Assembly (NCBI GenBank): GCA_904501815.1 | Contig: CAJGCN010000006.1 | Coordinates: forward strand, 1 to 23,555 | Length of the DNA stretch: 23,555 nucleotides | Direction: 5' to 3' | From: an uncultured Clostridia bacterium | GTDB taxonomy: Bacteria > Bacillota > Clostridia > Christensenellales > Borkfalkiaceae | Shown: positions 6,253 to 14,045 of the stretch, piece after piece | Layout of the letters: each line of letters opens with the position of its first letter | Numbering within the stretch: position 1 is the first letter of the stretch | The notes under the pieces: model-generated | Seen by the model: only the letters and a program-made list of their open reading frames with translations | Database searches by the model: none | What the model was told of the DNA's origin: nothing | Made by a program: the position numbers and the translations under genes

Positions 6253-6497
6253 CTTTCCACCGCCATTTCCACATATGCCGCTTCCGCTTTCCGCAAAGTC
6301 AGCTCGTAGCCACGAATCGTAATTTCAAACGGGTCGCCAAACGGAGCTTTCTTCCGTAAATACACCCCCGTACCGGGTGTTAAGCCCATATCGAACAGCC
6401 GACGGCGAATTGCGCCTTCGCCCGCTACCTTGACAATCACACCGTTTTCGCCTATCTCAAACTCCGATAACGGTTTCATACTCTTTTTTTCCACCAT
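6249..6497 (-). CDS. feoA: Ferrous iron transport protein A
   Basis: Small cytosolic SH3-like protein needed for full FeoB activity. The 82-residue sequence shows the family core: a hydrophobic strand GENGVIVKVAGEG, the hallmark RRRLFDMGLTPGTGVYL (about residues 31-47) and GDPFEITIRGYELTLRKAEA near the C-terminus. The first ATG is preferred over Met7 because AAAGGAGAG lies seven bases before it. It is the first gene of the four-gene iron operon and overlaps feoB by four bases. The promoter lies about 90 bases upstream, with a dyad in the leader and another just above the -35 box. Confidence 0.97.
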   Translation of the reverse strand: MVEKKSMKPLSEFEIGENGVIVKVAGEGAIRRRLFDMGLTPGTGVYLRKKAPFGDPFEITIRGYELTLRKAEAAYVEMAVER

Positions 6498-6529
6498 ATT
6501 TCTCTCCTTTTCTCACTACGCCTTATTTC

Positions 6530-6543
6530 TTAACTTAGGTTAA
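6530..6543. promoter_or_regulatory. Operator-like dyad in the feoA leader
   Basis: TTAACTTAGGTTAA is an imperfect palindrome (TTAAC..GTTAA arms) about 40 bases downstream of the predicted transcription start. A related 14-mer with 11 identical positions in opposite orientation lies at 6625-6638. TTAGGTTAA-like half-sites resemble operators of DtxR/IdeR/MntR-type metalloregulators; that assignment is inference and a Fur-type or other repressor remains possible. Confidence 0.5.
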
Positions 6544-6588
6544 TTTTTATAAAGAAAAAAGAAATGCGTTGATTGCATTATCGGTTGT

Positions 6589-6617
6589 ATTATATCATTA
6601 TTTTATTCGATTGTCAA
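6589..6617 (-). promoter_or_regulatory. Perfect consensus promoter of the feo operon
   Basis: Minus strand -35 TTGACA (6612-6617), 17-bp spacer, -10 TATAAT (6589-6594). Such an unregulated strength is expected only if a repressor controls it, in line with the flanking dyads. Leader to feoA is about 85 bases. Confidence 0.9.
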
Positions 6618-6624
6618 CAAAAAA

Positions 6625-6638
6625 TAAACCATAGTTAA
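6625..6638. promoter_or_regulatory. Second operator-like site upstream of the feo -35 box
   Basis: TAAACCATAGTTAA, 11 of 14 positions identical to the reverse complement of the 6530-6543 site. It lies 8 bases upstream of the -35 box. Together the two sites bracket the promoter, an arrangement allowing repression by blocking polymerase or by bridging. Confidence 0.45.
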
Positions 6639-6660
6639 GAATTTTTTTACAAAATCTTAC

Positions 6661-6698
6661 AAAAAAACCGCCCTGCATGCAAAAGCCGTAGAGCGGTT
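6661..6698 (-). terminator. Rho-independent terminator of the yqfC-recO-nuclease operon
   Basis: Minus strand, five bases after the nuclease stop: AACCGCUCU (6690-6698) pairs with AGGGCGGUU (6666-6674, one G-U pair), loop of 15 bases, followed by a run of U. It separates the long central operon from the feo promoter. Confidence 0.85.
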
Positions 6699-6703
6699 AT
6701 CTA

Positions 6704-8224
6704 TTAAATCATATTAAAAAATGCTTTTTCGCCTGAAAGGAGTTTTTCGTCGAGTACCCAAACGCCGTTGCGTTGTACTAACCCGAACGAACATTCCTTT
6801 GCCGCTTCGAATAAATCGTTTTCGTCGTAGCCCACTAAGCGGTCGGACATTTCGTTTAATAACCGCTTGCCGTCGGGCGTAAAGCGGGAAGTGGTGATAA
6901 AAATCCCACGCCAGTTTTGCTTGCCTTCTTTCGCTTGACGGCATACGCACGCACCGATAAATTGTTGAAGCAACGTTTCGCCCACCACCCACAGGTGTTC
7001 TTTTCCCTTATCGGGATTCCAGTTCTTTGCCTGTATGTAGATGGTTTCTCTAAATCCAAGCTTATCCGTAAGTTCGATTTCGCCGTCAATTCCGCCGTCT
7101 TGGTCGCCCCCTGAAATACGCAAAGCTTCCAGGCGTCTGCCGTTCATTTTAGAGTATTTTTCTAATAAATACACCGAATAGTATTCAAAATATTCCCCGC
7201 CGAGTGAACGGATTTTTTTCAAAAAGGCTTCTTTTAAGGTATCTTCCGCCGACAACGCTTTTACGGGCTTTACGACCGTTTTATTGCTTTGTTTGCGCTC
7301 CGTTGCTTTGGGTTTATTCGCAGACACGGTAGGCTCTTTTTTCAAAGATACTACTGCGGGCGCAGGGGCGGGTTTTTCTTTCAACGCAACCCTGCCTACA
7401 TCTTTTTCTGTTTTTTCGGGTTTTTCTTGGGGTTTCGTTTCCGTTTTCGCAGGCGTTTTGATTTCCCCGAAAATTGCCGTCATATCAAACACGGGCGCAG
7501 GCGGGGCAAGCGGTTTTTTCTCTTCCGCCGTCGGCGCAGGCGCAGGCTCGGCAATAGGCGCAGGAGTGGGGATCGGCTCGGATACGGGCGCAGGAATAGG
7601 CGTAGGCACGATTACGGGTTCGTTTTCGGGAATTACCGTAGGTTCGTCTTTTTGCTCTTCCTTTTTCTCTTTGTCCTTATCCTTGCTTTCCGTTTTCTTT
7701 GCCGTGCGTTTCGCGGTTTTCTTAGGCTTTTCTTCCTTTTGCTCCGCTTTCACTTCTTCCGCCTTTTTCGCACGCTTACGCTTTACGGGTTGTTCTTCCG
7801 CAGGTTCGGGTTTCGTTTCCGGCGAAATAGGCGCGACGGGCGCTATCGGTTGTAGAGGCGCGGGCGGAACGGGTTCTGCTTTCGTCTTTTTCGCGCGCGG
7901 TTTTTTCGCGGTTTTTACTTCCTGCTTTTCTTCTTTTTCAACGGGCGCAATAGGCGCTCTGGCTTTGAGCATATACTCTCCGTCCGCTACGCCGACGTCG
8001 CTTTCCTTTTTCATCACGTCAAGCACCGAGCCGACTCTGCCTTTTACGTCGTTGATTTTGTCTGCATCTTCCCCGCCGAAGCGTTCGATATATTTCGAAG
8101 CGACTTCGTCGATAAGTTCGTTGTGCTTATAGCTTTTTTGCGCAAGCACTTCCCTGATTAAATTTTTCGTCGCGTCCTTTTTCTCGGCGCGCGTAATCAC
8201 TTTGTTTTCCGTTTTATTTTCCAT
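6704..8224 (-). CDS. Mrr-like restriction endonuclease with long low-complexity linker
   Basis: A 506-residue protein in three parts. Residues about 17-87 form a helical, winged-helix-like N-terminal domain (LIREVLAQKSYKHNELIDEV). Residues about 88-325 are a low-complexity linker rich in Pro, Ala, Lys and Glu with basic clusters such as KKPRAKKTK and KKTAKRTAKK. Residues about 326-506 are an Mrr-type PD-(D/E)xK nuclease domain, with GGDQDGGIDG (Asp380) followed by the IYIQAKNW motif (Gln398, Lys400). Mrr proteins cut DNA, often modified DNA. No methyltransferase or specificity gene is near, so a classical restriction-modification system is unlikely. It starts 23 bases after recO with only a weak purine-rich ribosome binding site and is the last gene of the operon. 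A role in DNA repair or defence is inference. Confidence 0.8.
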   Translation of the reverse strand: MENKTENKVITRAEKKDATKNLIREVLAQKSYKHNELIDEVASKYIERFGGEDADKINDVKGRVGSVLDVMKKESDVGVADGEYMLKARAPIAPVEKEEKQEVKTAKKPRAKKTKAEPVPPAPLQPIAPVAPISPETKPEPAEEQPVKRKRAKKAEEVKAEQKEEKPKKTAKRTAKKTESKDKDKEKKEEQKDEPTVIPENEPVIVPTPIPAPVSEPIPTPAPIAEPAPAPTAEEKKPLAPPAPVFDMTAIFGEIKTPAKTETKPQEKPEKTEKDVGRVALKEKPAPAPAVVSLKKEPTVSANKPKATERKQSNKTVVKPVKALSAEDTLKEAFLKKIRSLGGEYFEYYSVYLLEKYSKMNGRRLEALRISGGDQDGGIDGEIELTDKLGFRETIYIQAKNWNPDKGKEHLWVVGETLLQQFIGACVCRQAKEGKQNWRGIFITTSRFTPDGKRLLNEMSDRLVGYDENDLFEAAKECSFGLVQRNGVWVLDEKLLSGEKAFFNMI

Positions 8225-8247
8225 AATTTTCTTTTTTCGCTTTACTT

Positions 8248-8979
8248 TCAGGGCGTTTCTTCGTAAAGCCTGATAAACTCTCCTAAATTTTCAAAATTCG
8301 TTTCCGTTTTTTGCGTCAGATACGCTTTCAAAAGTCTGAGCGCGCGTTTTCTGCCACCCGAAAGAGCGGTTTCGTCAAAGTCAAGCCCCGCGCATTTTCT
8401 TAAAATATGATAAGTGCAAACGCTTGCGCGCTCCCCTTGCACGCACCGTTCTTGGGAAGAAAATTTCCCGTCGGCAAAATCAAAATACAGCCGTTCCCCG
8501 ATCTCCCCGTCGCACTCTTCCAAATATCCCAAATCAATGGGATACCCGCTTTCATGCAAAGCGGAAAGGAAAAAGCTGACGAGCGCTTCGGCTGGGTCGC
8601 TTTCGGTGAAACTGAGCGTTTTTAAACACTCGATAAAGGATACGAACGTTCCTTCCCATTCTTCGTTTTCCACCAAAATACGGTCGCACGTTTCCGCCGC
8701 CGCGCAAGCCGCGTAAAAACGCTCTACGTCCGTTCGGAGCGCATAAAAACTCTCGTGCATATACGCGCCGACAACCGTGTATCTTCCCGCCTTTTCGGCA
8801 AGCACGTACTCCGAAAAGCAAAAGGGTTGCGCCGCAAACGCAAGCTTAGCTTTGGGCTTTTTCACGCCCCGTATACCCGCCGTAATTTTGCCGAGCGTGG
8901 GGGAAAACAAGGTCAAAAGTTTATCGTTATCTTTATAATCGATACTTTTTAAAACGATTGCGTTCGTTTTGATTTCCAT
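8248..8979 (-). CDS. recO: DNA repair protein RecO
   Basis: Recombination mediator that helps load RecA on SSB-coated single-stranded DNA and anneals strands in the RecFOR pathway. The N-terminal OB-fold domain is clear (residues 1-80: TNAIVLKSIDYKDNDKLLTL, then GKITAGIRGVKKPKAKL and a later LAEKAGRYTVV). The C-terminal helical region follows. Gram-positive RecO proteins usually carry a four-cysteine zinc site around residues 150-185; here only Cys156 and Cys179 remain at the expected places, so zinc binding is probably lost. Length 243 is normal. The ATG follows GGAGGAA. It lies after era and yqzL, the same order as in Bacillus subtilis. Confidence 0.93.
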   Translation of the reverse strand: MEIKTNAIVLKSIDYKDNDKLLTLFSPTLGKITAGIRGVKKPKAKLAFAAQPFCFSEYVLAEKAGRYTVVGAYMHESFYALRTDVERFYAACAAAETCDRILVENEEWEGTFVSFIECLKTLSFTESDPAEALVSFFLSALHESGYPIDLGYLEECDGEIGERLYFDFADGKFSSQERCVQGERASVCTYHILRKCAGLDFDETALSGGRKRALRLLKAYLTQKTETNFENLGEFIRLYEETP

Positions 8980-9040
8980 TATTCCTCCCGCGCCTTATGC
9001 CGTTTCACTTTCGTAAAAATAAGGGCTTTTCTCTTCGAGA

Positions 9041-9151
9041 TTATTTTTTGATAAGGTCGTAGTAGAGCATATAATAGCTTAAACTGCCCGTTTGTTCAAA
9101 CATTTTCCAAGCCAGCTCCGCCGCGCCGTTCTCATTTTTTTTGTCCCGCAT
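9041..9151 (-). CDS. yqzL: YqzL-like small protein
   Basis: A 36-residue reading frame between era and recO. The segment AWKMFEQTGSLSYYML (residues 14-29) resembles the core of B. subtilis YqzL (TWKVFSQTGNIDTYLL), which is encoded at exactly this place between era and recO. The ATG is preceded by a strong GGGGAGG seven bases upstream. The N-terminus MRDKKNENG is charged and poorly conserved; the protein ends shortly after the conserved core, so it is shorter than the Bacillus protein (about 47). Function of the family is unknown. Start at 9151 is the only ATG with a ribosome binding site. Confidence 0.85.
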   Translation of the reverse strand: MRDKKNENGAAELAWKMFEQTGSLSYYMLYYDLIKK

Positions 9152-9211
9152 TCTTTTCCCCTCCCCGCTATCAGTTTGCGGAAAAGAAAGTATTTTATGC
9201 GAGCCCCTTTT

Positions 9212-10102
9212 TTAAATCTCTTCTTTGCCGTAGCCGTATTCTACGAGCAAATTTTGCTTATCCCGCCAGTCTTCTTTGACCTTGACGTAGGTCGTTAAAA
9301 ACACTTTCGCGCCCAAAAATTTTTCCATATCCTGCCGTGCGAACGACGAAACTTCCTTAATCGCCTTGCCCTGTTTGCCGATTAAAATGGCTTTGTGGTT
9401 CGCCCGCTCGCATACGATATCTAAGTTGATTTCGTATACGCCGTTTTCCTGCAAGCGGAAAGTGTTAATCACGATAGCAATCCCGTGCGGGATTTCTTTA
9501 TCGTATTTCAAAAGAATTTTTTCGCGCATTATTTCGGAAACCATAAACCGTTCGCTTTTGTCTGAAACGATATCTTCTTCAAACACTTTTTCACTTTCGG
9601 GAAGCTTGTCCGCTAAAAACGCCTTTAACTCTCGAATATTTTTCCCCTTACGGGCAGACACGGGGAATACGTCGATATCCAAGCCCCAGTCGGAAATTTT
9701 CGCCATATCGAGCGGGATATTTTCCTTTTGCATAATGTCGATTTTCGTATACGCAATCGCCATAGGGATTCCGAGCGCGTGATATTTTTCCACGATTTCC
9801 CGTTCGTCGTCTTTAATTCCTTCGTGCCCGTCAAGCACGTAGAGAATAAAGTCCACCGATTTTGCGCTCGTTTCCGTCGTTTTCATCATCATATCCGTAA
9901 GGGCGTTGCGGGCTTTATAAATACCCGGCGTATCCACGAACACGATTTGAAAATCTTGCTCGGTAAGCACCCCTAAAATCCTATCCCGCGTGGTTTGGGG
10001 TTTAGGGGAAACGATAGAAACCTTTTCTCCCACCAACACGTTAATTAGCGTACTTTTTCCTGCATTTGCTCTGCCGATTACGGCAACGTATCCACTCTTC
10101 AT
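9212..10102 (-). CDS. era: GTPase Era
   Basis: Essential GTPase for 16S rRNA maturation and 30S assembly. The GTPase domain has G1 GRANAGKST (10-18), the switch I region PKPQTTRDRILG, G3 DTPG (57-60) and G4 TKID (118-121). The C-terminal KH domain that binds the 3' end of 16S rRNA shows LIGKQGKAIKEVS followed by the typical FLGAKVFLTTYVKVKEDWRD. Length 296 is standard. The P-loop is usually GRPNVGKS, so Pro-to-Ala and Val-to-Ala are mild variants; the essential Gly-Lys-Ser is intact. The ATG follows AAAGGAAAG. It lies 19 bases after ybeY; dgkA and cdd, which separate them in Bacillus, are missing. Confidence 0.97.
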   Translation of the reverse strand: MKSGYVAVIGRANAGKSTLINVLVGEKVSIVSPKPQTTRDRILGVLTEQDFQIVFVDTPGIYKARNALTDMMMKTTETSAKSVDFILYVLDGHEGIKDDEREIVEKYHALGIPMAIAYTKIDIMQKENIPLDMAKISDWGLDIDVFPVSARKGKNIRELKAFLADKLPESEKVFEEDIVSDKSERFMVSEIMREKILLKYDKEIPHGIAIVINTFRLQENGVYEINLDIVCERANHKAILIGKQGKAIKEVSSFARQDMEKFLGAKVFLTTYVKVKEDWRDKQNLLVEYGYGKEEI

Positions 10103-10121
10103 TGCTCTTTCCTTTTTCGCG

Positions 10122-10604
10122 TTATTCTCGGGGTATTCCCGCTTTTTTGAGTACTTTTTCTTCTTGCTCGCGCATTTCTGCTTTTTCTTCGTCCGTCACG
10201 TGGTCGTAGCCCAAACAATGCATAACGCCGTGTACGAGCAAGTAATTGAGCTCCCGCTGAAAAGAATGTCCGTATTCTTCCGCTTGCTCTTTCGCGCGGT
10301 CTTTACAAACGGCAATCGAACCGATTAAAAGGTTTCCTTCTTCGTCGAGTTCAAAGGCGTGCTCTTTTTCCTTAAAAGGCTTGCCTTTAATCCCGTCGAG
10401 CGCAGGAAAGCTCAACACGTCGGTAATTTTATCCGTTTGGCGGAGTTCGCGGTTTAACCGACGAATTTCTTCCCCGTCCACGAACGCAAACTCTACGGCA
10501 AGGGGGATATCCGTTTTCACAAAACCTTGCATTGCCTTTTCCAGCGTTTGGGCTTGTTCGCGGGAAAATTCTTCTTCGTCAGCGTAGATAATCCACTCTC
10601 TCAT
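10122..10604 (-). CDS. ybeY: Endoribonuclease YbeY
   Basis: Metal-dependent RNase of the UPF0054 family involved in 16S rRNA 3'-end maturation and ribosome quality control. The zinc-binding signature HGVMHCLGYDH (residues 125-135; His125, His129, His135) is complete, and the N-terminal part has NRELRQTDKITDVLSFP (51-67), also diagnostic. 160 residues is normal. The ATG overlaps the stop of the pgpH-like gene by four bases (ATGA), so the two are coupled. Its neighbour era acts on the same rRNA end, consistent with the conserved order. Confidence 0.97.
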   Translation of the reverse strand: MREWIIYADEEEFSREQAQTLEKAMQGFVKTDIPLAVEFAFVDGEEIRRLNRELRQTDKITDVLSFPALDGIKGKPFKEKEHAFELDEEGNLLIGSIAVCKDRAKEQAEEYGHSFQRELNYLLVHGVMHCLGYDHVTDEEKAEMREQEEKVLKKAGIPRE

Positions 10605-12115
10605 AAGTTTTCCCCCGTCGTTTTTCCGTTTGCGTGCTTATATTTGAGTTGCGGGTATTTCACGCGGTGATGATACACCCCCGTCAGCGACGCAACGAGC
10701 GCTTGACGAATTTTCGTAAGCTCCGCCATCGTGATATCACATTCGGAGAACTGATCAAGCTCCATTCTCTCTTCGATAATATCCCGTACCGCTTTTTCCG
10801 TCGCTTCAGGCGTACGCTTACTCAGCGAACGAACGACGGCTTCGGAGGCGTCGGCTATCATAATAATCGCGGCGATTTTCGTTTGCGGTTTAGGGCCTAC
10901 GTAGGAAAAGTCTTCGATATTCAATTCGCCATCCGTCATTTTAAGAGCTTTTGCGTAGAAATACCGAATGGGCAACGTGCCGTGATGTTGCACCGCTACG
11001 TCCGATAAAAATTGCGGTAATCTATGCGCGCGAATGAGCTGATACCCTTCCTTTGCGTGCGAGCGTATCATATCCGCCGAAAGCTCGGGGGTAAGCTCGT
11101 CGTGTACATTATAATCCCCTTGATTTTCCGTGAAATATTCGGGGTTGTGCATTTTCCCGACGTCGTGATAAAACGCCGCCGCACGCGCGCAGTCTACGTC
11201 TTCCCCGATCGCGGTTGCGCAAGCTTCGGCAAGCTGAGCCACCATCATAGAATGGTTAAACGTTCCCGGCGCTTGTTCTTTAAGTTTTTTCAAAACGCGC
11301 GCGTCGGGGCTGGTAAGCTCGCGCAAGCGGAACGCCGTTAGGCAATTAAACATACTTTCAAACACGGGCAAAACCGCAAGGAAAATCACCGCCGACATAA
11401 TCCCGCCGAACAAGCCGTAGCCCATACGCATCAACACGTCGTCGAACACGGGAAGTTGGGTGGTTTGAATTTCTGCGTTAATTAGCTCGCAAAGCCCTAA
11501 AAGGAAGATAATCAAGTCGATAGGCAACACGATAAACGCGCCGATCCCTACGATTTGGAAACGGGTTTTGGCTTTATCCCCGAAGAAAATCGCGATCATT
11601 CCCGCCGAGAAGGAAATGATAAGCGACGAATAAATCTCGTTATGCGAAGCGAACTCTCTGCCTGAAAAATGGTCGATAACGAACATCATGAGCGCCGAGA
11701 TAATGTTCATAAAAATCGCATCCCGTCTTCCGAGAAGCACGAACGTCAACAGCGCGACGAGCGCAACGGGGCGCGCGTAAATGTGTATCCATTCGCCCAA
11801 AAGGAACGAAAGGATAATATACGCATCTAAAATGGTAAATACGAGCGCGATATTTCTTGCGCTAAAAAGTACTTTTCTATCTTCAAAGAAGAAATAAAAA
11901 TACATTATCCACGTGAGTAGCAACACGCAAAAGAACATATATAAATAGTTCGCGCCATGCGCTTTCATCATTGCCGTCAAATCGGAAAAATGATCGTGTA
12001 AAAGCAAAACTGCCGTGATAATGATAAGAATAAAGAAATGCAAAATAAACAGCAATACGCTTTTTAACGTGTTTCCTTTCGTCCAGACTGACGAATTCAT
12101 ACTTTCAAATTTCAT
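10601..12115 (-). CDS. pgpH: PgpH-like HD-domain phosphodiesterase lacking the extracytoplasmic domain
   Basis: Membrane HD hydrolase of the PgpH family, which degrade cyclic di-AMP to pApA in Bacillota. Hydrophobic segments occupy residues about 18-255 (roughly seven or eight spans), and the cytosolic HD domain follows: NHS (His288), HDVGK with His317-Asp318, HAKEG (His353), HHG (377-379) and ADASEA (Asp422). Full-length PgpH (about 700 residues in Bacillus) has a large extracytoplasmic domain between the first and second membrane helix; here only about 15 residues lie there, giving a 504-residue form. Gene order after phoH and before ybeY supports orthology. The gene name follows synteny; cyclic di-AMP specificity is inferred. 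The start ATG follows an AAAGG-type site near the end of phoH; Met6 is a possible alternative. Confidence 0.9.
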   Translation of the reverse strand: MKFESMNSSVWTKGNTLKSVLLFILHFFILIIITAVLLLHDHFSDLTAMMKAHGANYLYMFFCVLLLTWIMYFYFFFEDRKVLFSARNIALVFTILDAYIILSFLLGEWIHIYARPVALVALLTFVLLGRRDAIFMNIISALMMFVIDHFSGREFASHNEIYSSLIISFSAGMIAIFFGDKAKTRFQIVGIGAFIVLPIDLIIFLLGLCELINAEIQTTQLPVFDDVLMRMGYGLFGGIMSAVIFLAVLPVFESMFNCLTAFRLRELTSPDARVLKKLKEQAPGTFNHSMMVAQLAEACATAIGEDVDCARAAAFYHDVGKMHNPEYFTENQGDYNVHDELTPELSADMIRSHAKEGYQLIRAHRLPQFLSDVAVQHHGTLPIRYFYAKALKMTDGELNIEDFSYVGPKPQTKIAAIIMIADASEAVVRSLSKRTPEATEKAVRDIIEERMELDQFSECDITMAELTKIRQALVASLTGVYHHRVKYPQLKYKHANGKTTGENL

Positions 12116-12122
12116 CTTTCGT

Positions 12123-13115
12123 TTACTCCTTTTTCCTTGCGGAAGATTTTTTCTCCGCTTGCTCCGCGTCCTGTTCGTAGGCGCGGATAATCCGCATTAC
12201 GAGCGGATGACGGACGACGTCTTTTGCCGATAAACGCATAACGGAAATACCTTCTACCCCGTCTAAAATCTCCGCCGCCTGAATAAGTCCGCTCGCCTTA
12301 CCGTCGGGCAAATCCATTTGCGTGATATCCCCCGTAATCACCATTTTACTCCCTTCACCCATACGCGTTAAGAACATTTTCATTTGTTCTTTCGTGGTGT
12401 TTTGCGCTTCGTCGAGAATAATAAAGGCGTTCGAAAGGGTTCTGCCACGCATATACGCAAGCGGGGCAACTTCAATAACGCCGCGTTCCATTAGTTTTGC
12501 GTAGGTTTCCAAGCCTAAAAGTTCTTGGAGCGCGTCGTATAACGGGCGAAGATAGGGGTCTACCTTTTCCTGCAAATCGCCCGGTAAAAATCCGAGCTTT
12601 TCCCCCGCTTCCACCGCAGGGCGGGTCAAAAGGATTTTTTCCACCTGTCGGCTTTTAAACGCCGCCACCGCCATACATACGGCAAGGTAGGTTTTTCCCG
12701 TCCCCGCAGGGCCTATGCCAAAGACCACCGTGTTCTTTTTAATCGCTTCAACGTATTCCTTTTGCCCGAGCGTTTTGCATTTAATTTGCTTGCCCCGCGC
12801 GGTAATCGCCACTACCCCTTCAAACGCGGAAGAAAGCTCTTCTTCTTTCCCTTCTTTCACAAGCTCAATGCAATACGCCGTGCGCGCTTTGTCGATCTCT
12901 TCCCCCGTTTCCGCAAGCTTTGCGAGCGCGTTCACGGCGCGATAGGCAAGCGACACCGCCCCGTCTTCGCCGTCCAAATGAATTTTTAACCCGTCTACGT
13001 AGGCAACGACACCGAGTTCCGACGAAAGAAAGGTTAAATTTTCGTCGTACGCGCCTAACAGCATTGCGAGTTTGTCCATCGACTTTATATCGACCGTTCT
13101 TCTTGTAGCTCCCAA
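12123..13115 (-). CDS. phoH: PhoH-like ATPase
   Basis: Cytosolic P-loop NTPase of the PhoH family, found beside ybeY in most bacteria and linked to RNA metabolism. Walker A is GPAGTGKT (135-142), Walker B FIILDEAQN (231-239), with the family stretch EAGEKLGFLPGDLQEKVDPYLRP cut by a conserved helicase-like fold and VITGDITQMDLP near residue 260. An N-terminal domain of about 110 residues precedes it. The start chosen is TTG at 13115, because GGGGAGG lies seven bases before it; the next ATG (Met13) has no such site. 330 residues is typical. It lies 20 bases after yqfD and 7 bases before the pgpH-like gene. Confidence 0.95.
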   Translation of the reverse strand: MGATRRTVDIKSMDKLAMLLGAYDENLTFLSSELGVVAYVDGLKIHLDGEDGAVSLAYRAVNALAKLAETGEEIDKARTAYCIELVKEGKEEELSSAFEGVVAITARGKQIKCKTLGQKEYVEAIKKNTVVFGIGPAGTGKTYLAVCMAVAAFKSRQVEKILLTRPAVEAGEKLGFLPGDLQEKVDPYLRPLYDALQELLGLETYAKLMERGVIEVAPLAYMRGRTLSNAFIILDEAQNTTKEQMKMFLTRMGEGSKMVITGDITQMDLPDGKASGLIQAAEILDGVEGISVMRLSAKDVVRHPLVMRIIRAYEQDAEQAEKKSSARKKE

Positions 13116-13135
13116 AAATTGCCTCCCCTTGCTTT

Positions 13136-14044
13136 TTAAAAATTGATAGTTTGTATCTCCGTATAGTCTATCTTCACGTGAAATCCGTCTTGGTTTTTTT
13201 GAATACTTTTTTCTCGAATCCGACCGTTCTCCGAAAGCGAAAGGGCTAAATACGCCTGCGCAAACGCTTCTTCTTCCGTTTTTACGGCAAAGGTTTCTTC
13301 ATACGAGCAAGCAAGCTCTAAGCGGGCAATCGTATCCACCTGCGTTTTCTCGGTCTGCTCTGCGCCCGTTAAAAGATAGTCCCCCACGATCATTTCGCCA
13401 GCCGAAACTTTATCTCCCGCCTTTTTAAGGGGCGTGCCCCGAAGCACCGAAAGAGAAAGTATCTCGCCCGAACGCTTTGCGCAAAGCCCCCCTTTTTGCA
13501 CGAAAGGTTTTCTAAACGGGTTCATGCGCACTTCGACTTTCAAGGTAGAACCGCTTTTTTTCACCGAACAAAAGCCTACGCCGTCGAGCGATAAAATTTC
13601 CGAACAAATCAAATCGTTGTTCTTTGCGCTATAACGGGCAAGCGTTTTCACGCCGTGCTTTTCGAGCGTACGCAAAATTTCCCGTTCGTAGATATTCGTA
13701 CCCGTTATTTCCACCTGCAAAACGTATGCGCTGAAAAATTGCGTGAGAACTAAAAACAGAAGCGCGCCGAGTAAAATCCCCGCCCGTTTTTTGAAAAAAT
13801 CCAAAAGCTTGGTCGTACGCTCTGCGCCCGCGCGCGTGAGAAGATACTCGCTTTCGCTCTCTTTATTATAACACACATTCGGATAAATTGCAAAAACTTT
13901 TTCGGTATCTTTTTTCTTTACGCTAAAAACTATGGCGTTTTTTCGGATTTTTTTGGCGTTATACACGTCAATTCCCGCTCTTTTTACGCGTAAAATCGCG
14001 CGTTCGGGGAGAATACCTTCCACTAAAAGCTTATCGCAAAGCAT
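13136..14044 (-). CDS. yqfD: Sporulation protein YqfD
   Basis: Membrane protein of the YqfD family, made in the mother cell during sporulation in Bacillus. One transmembrane helix is clear at residues about 88-108 (AGILLGALLFLVLTQFFSAYV), splitting a short cytosolic N-terminal part from an extracytoplasmic C-terminal region. The latter contains the family features VEITGTNIYEREIL and a stretch with SGEILSLSVLRGTPLKKAGD followed by VSAGEMIVGDYL. 302 residues is somewhat shorter than the Bacillus protein (about 398). The ATG follows GGGGGAA and lies one base after the yqfC stop, so the pair is coupled. The sigma-E-like promoter upstream of yqfC fits the known control of this pair. Confidence 0.9.
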   Translation of the reverse strand: MLCDKLLVEGILPERAILRVKRAGIDVYNAKKIRKNAIVFSVKKKDTEKVFAIYPNVCYNKESESEYLLTRAGAERTTKLLDFFKKRAGILLGALLFLVLTQFFSAYVLQVEITGTNIYEREILRTLEKHGVKTLARYSAKNNDLICSEILSLDGVGFCSVKKSGSTLKVEVRMNPFRKPFVQKGGLCAKRSGEILSLSVLRGTPLKKAGDKVSAGEMIVGDYLLTGAEQTEKTQVDTIARLELACSYEETFAVKTEEEAFAQAYLALSLSENGRIREKSIQKNQDGFHVKIDYTEIQTINF

Positions 14045-14045
14045 T

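Noticed and set aside
7284..8132. Long plus-strand reading frame (282 codons) rich in Gly, Ser and Phe
   Set aside because: It is antisense to the Pro/Lys/Glu-rich linker of the nuclease gene; the low complexity of that linker removes stop codons from the opposite strand. No ribosome binding site or promoter.
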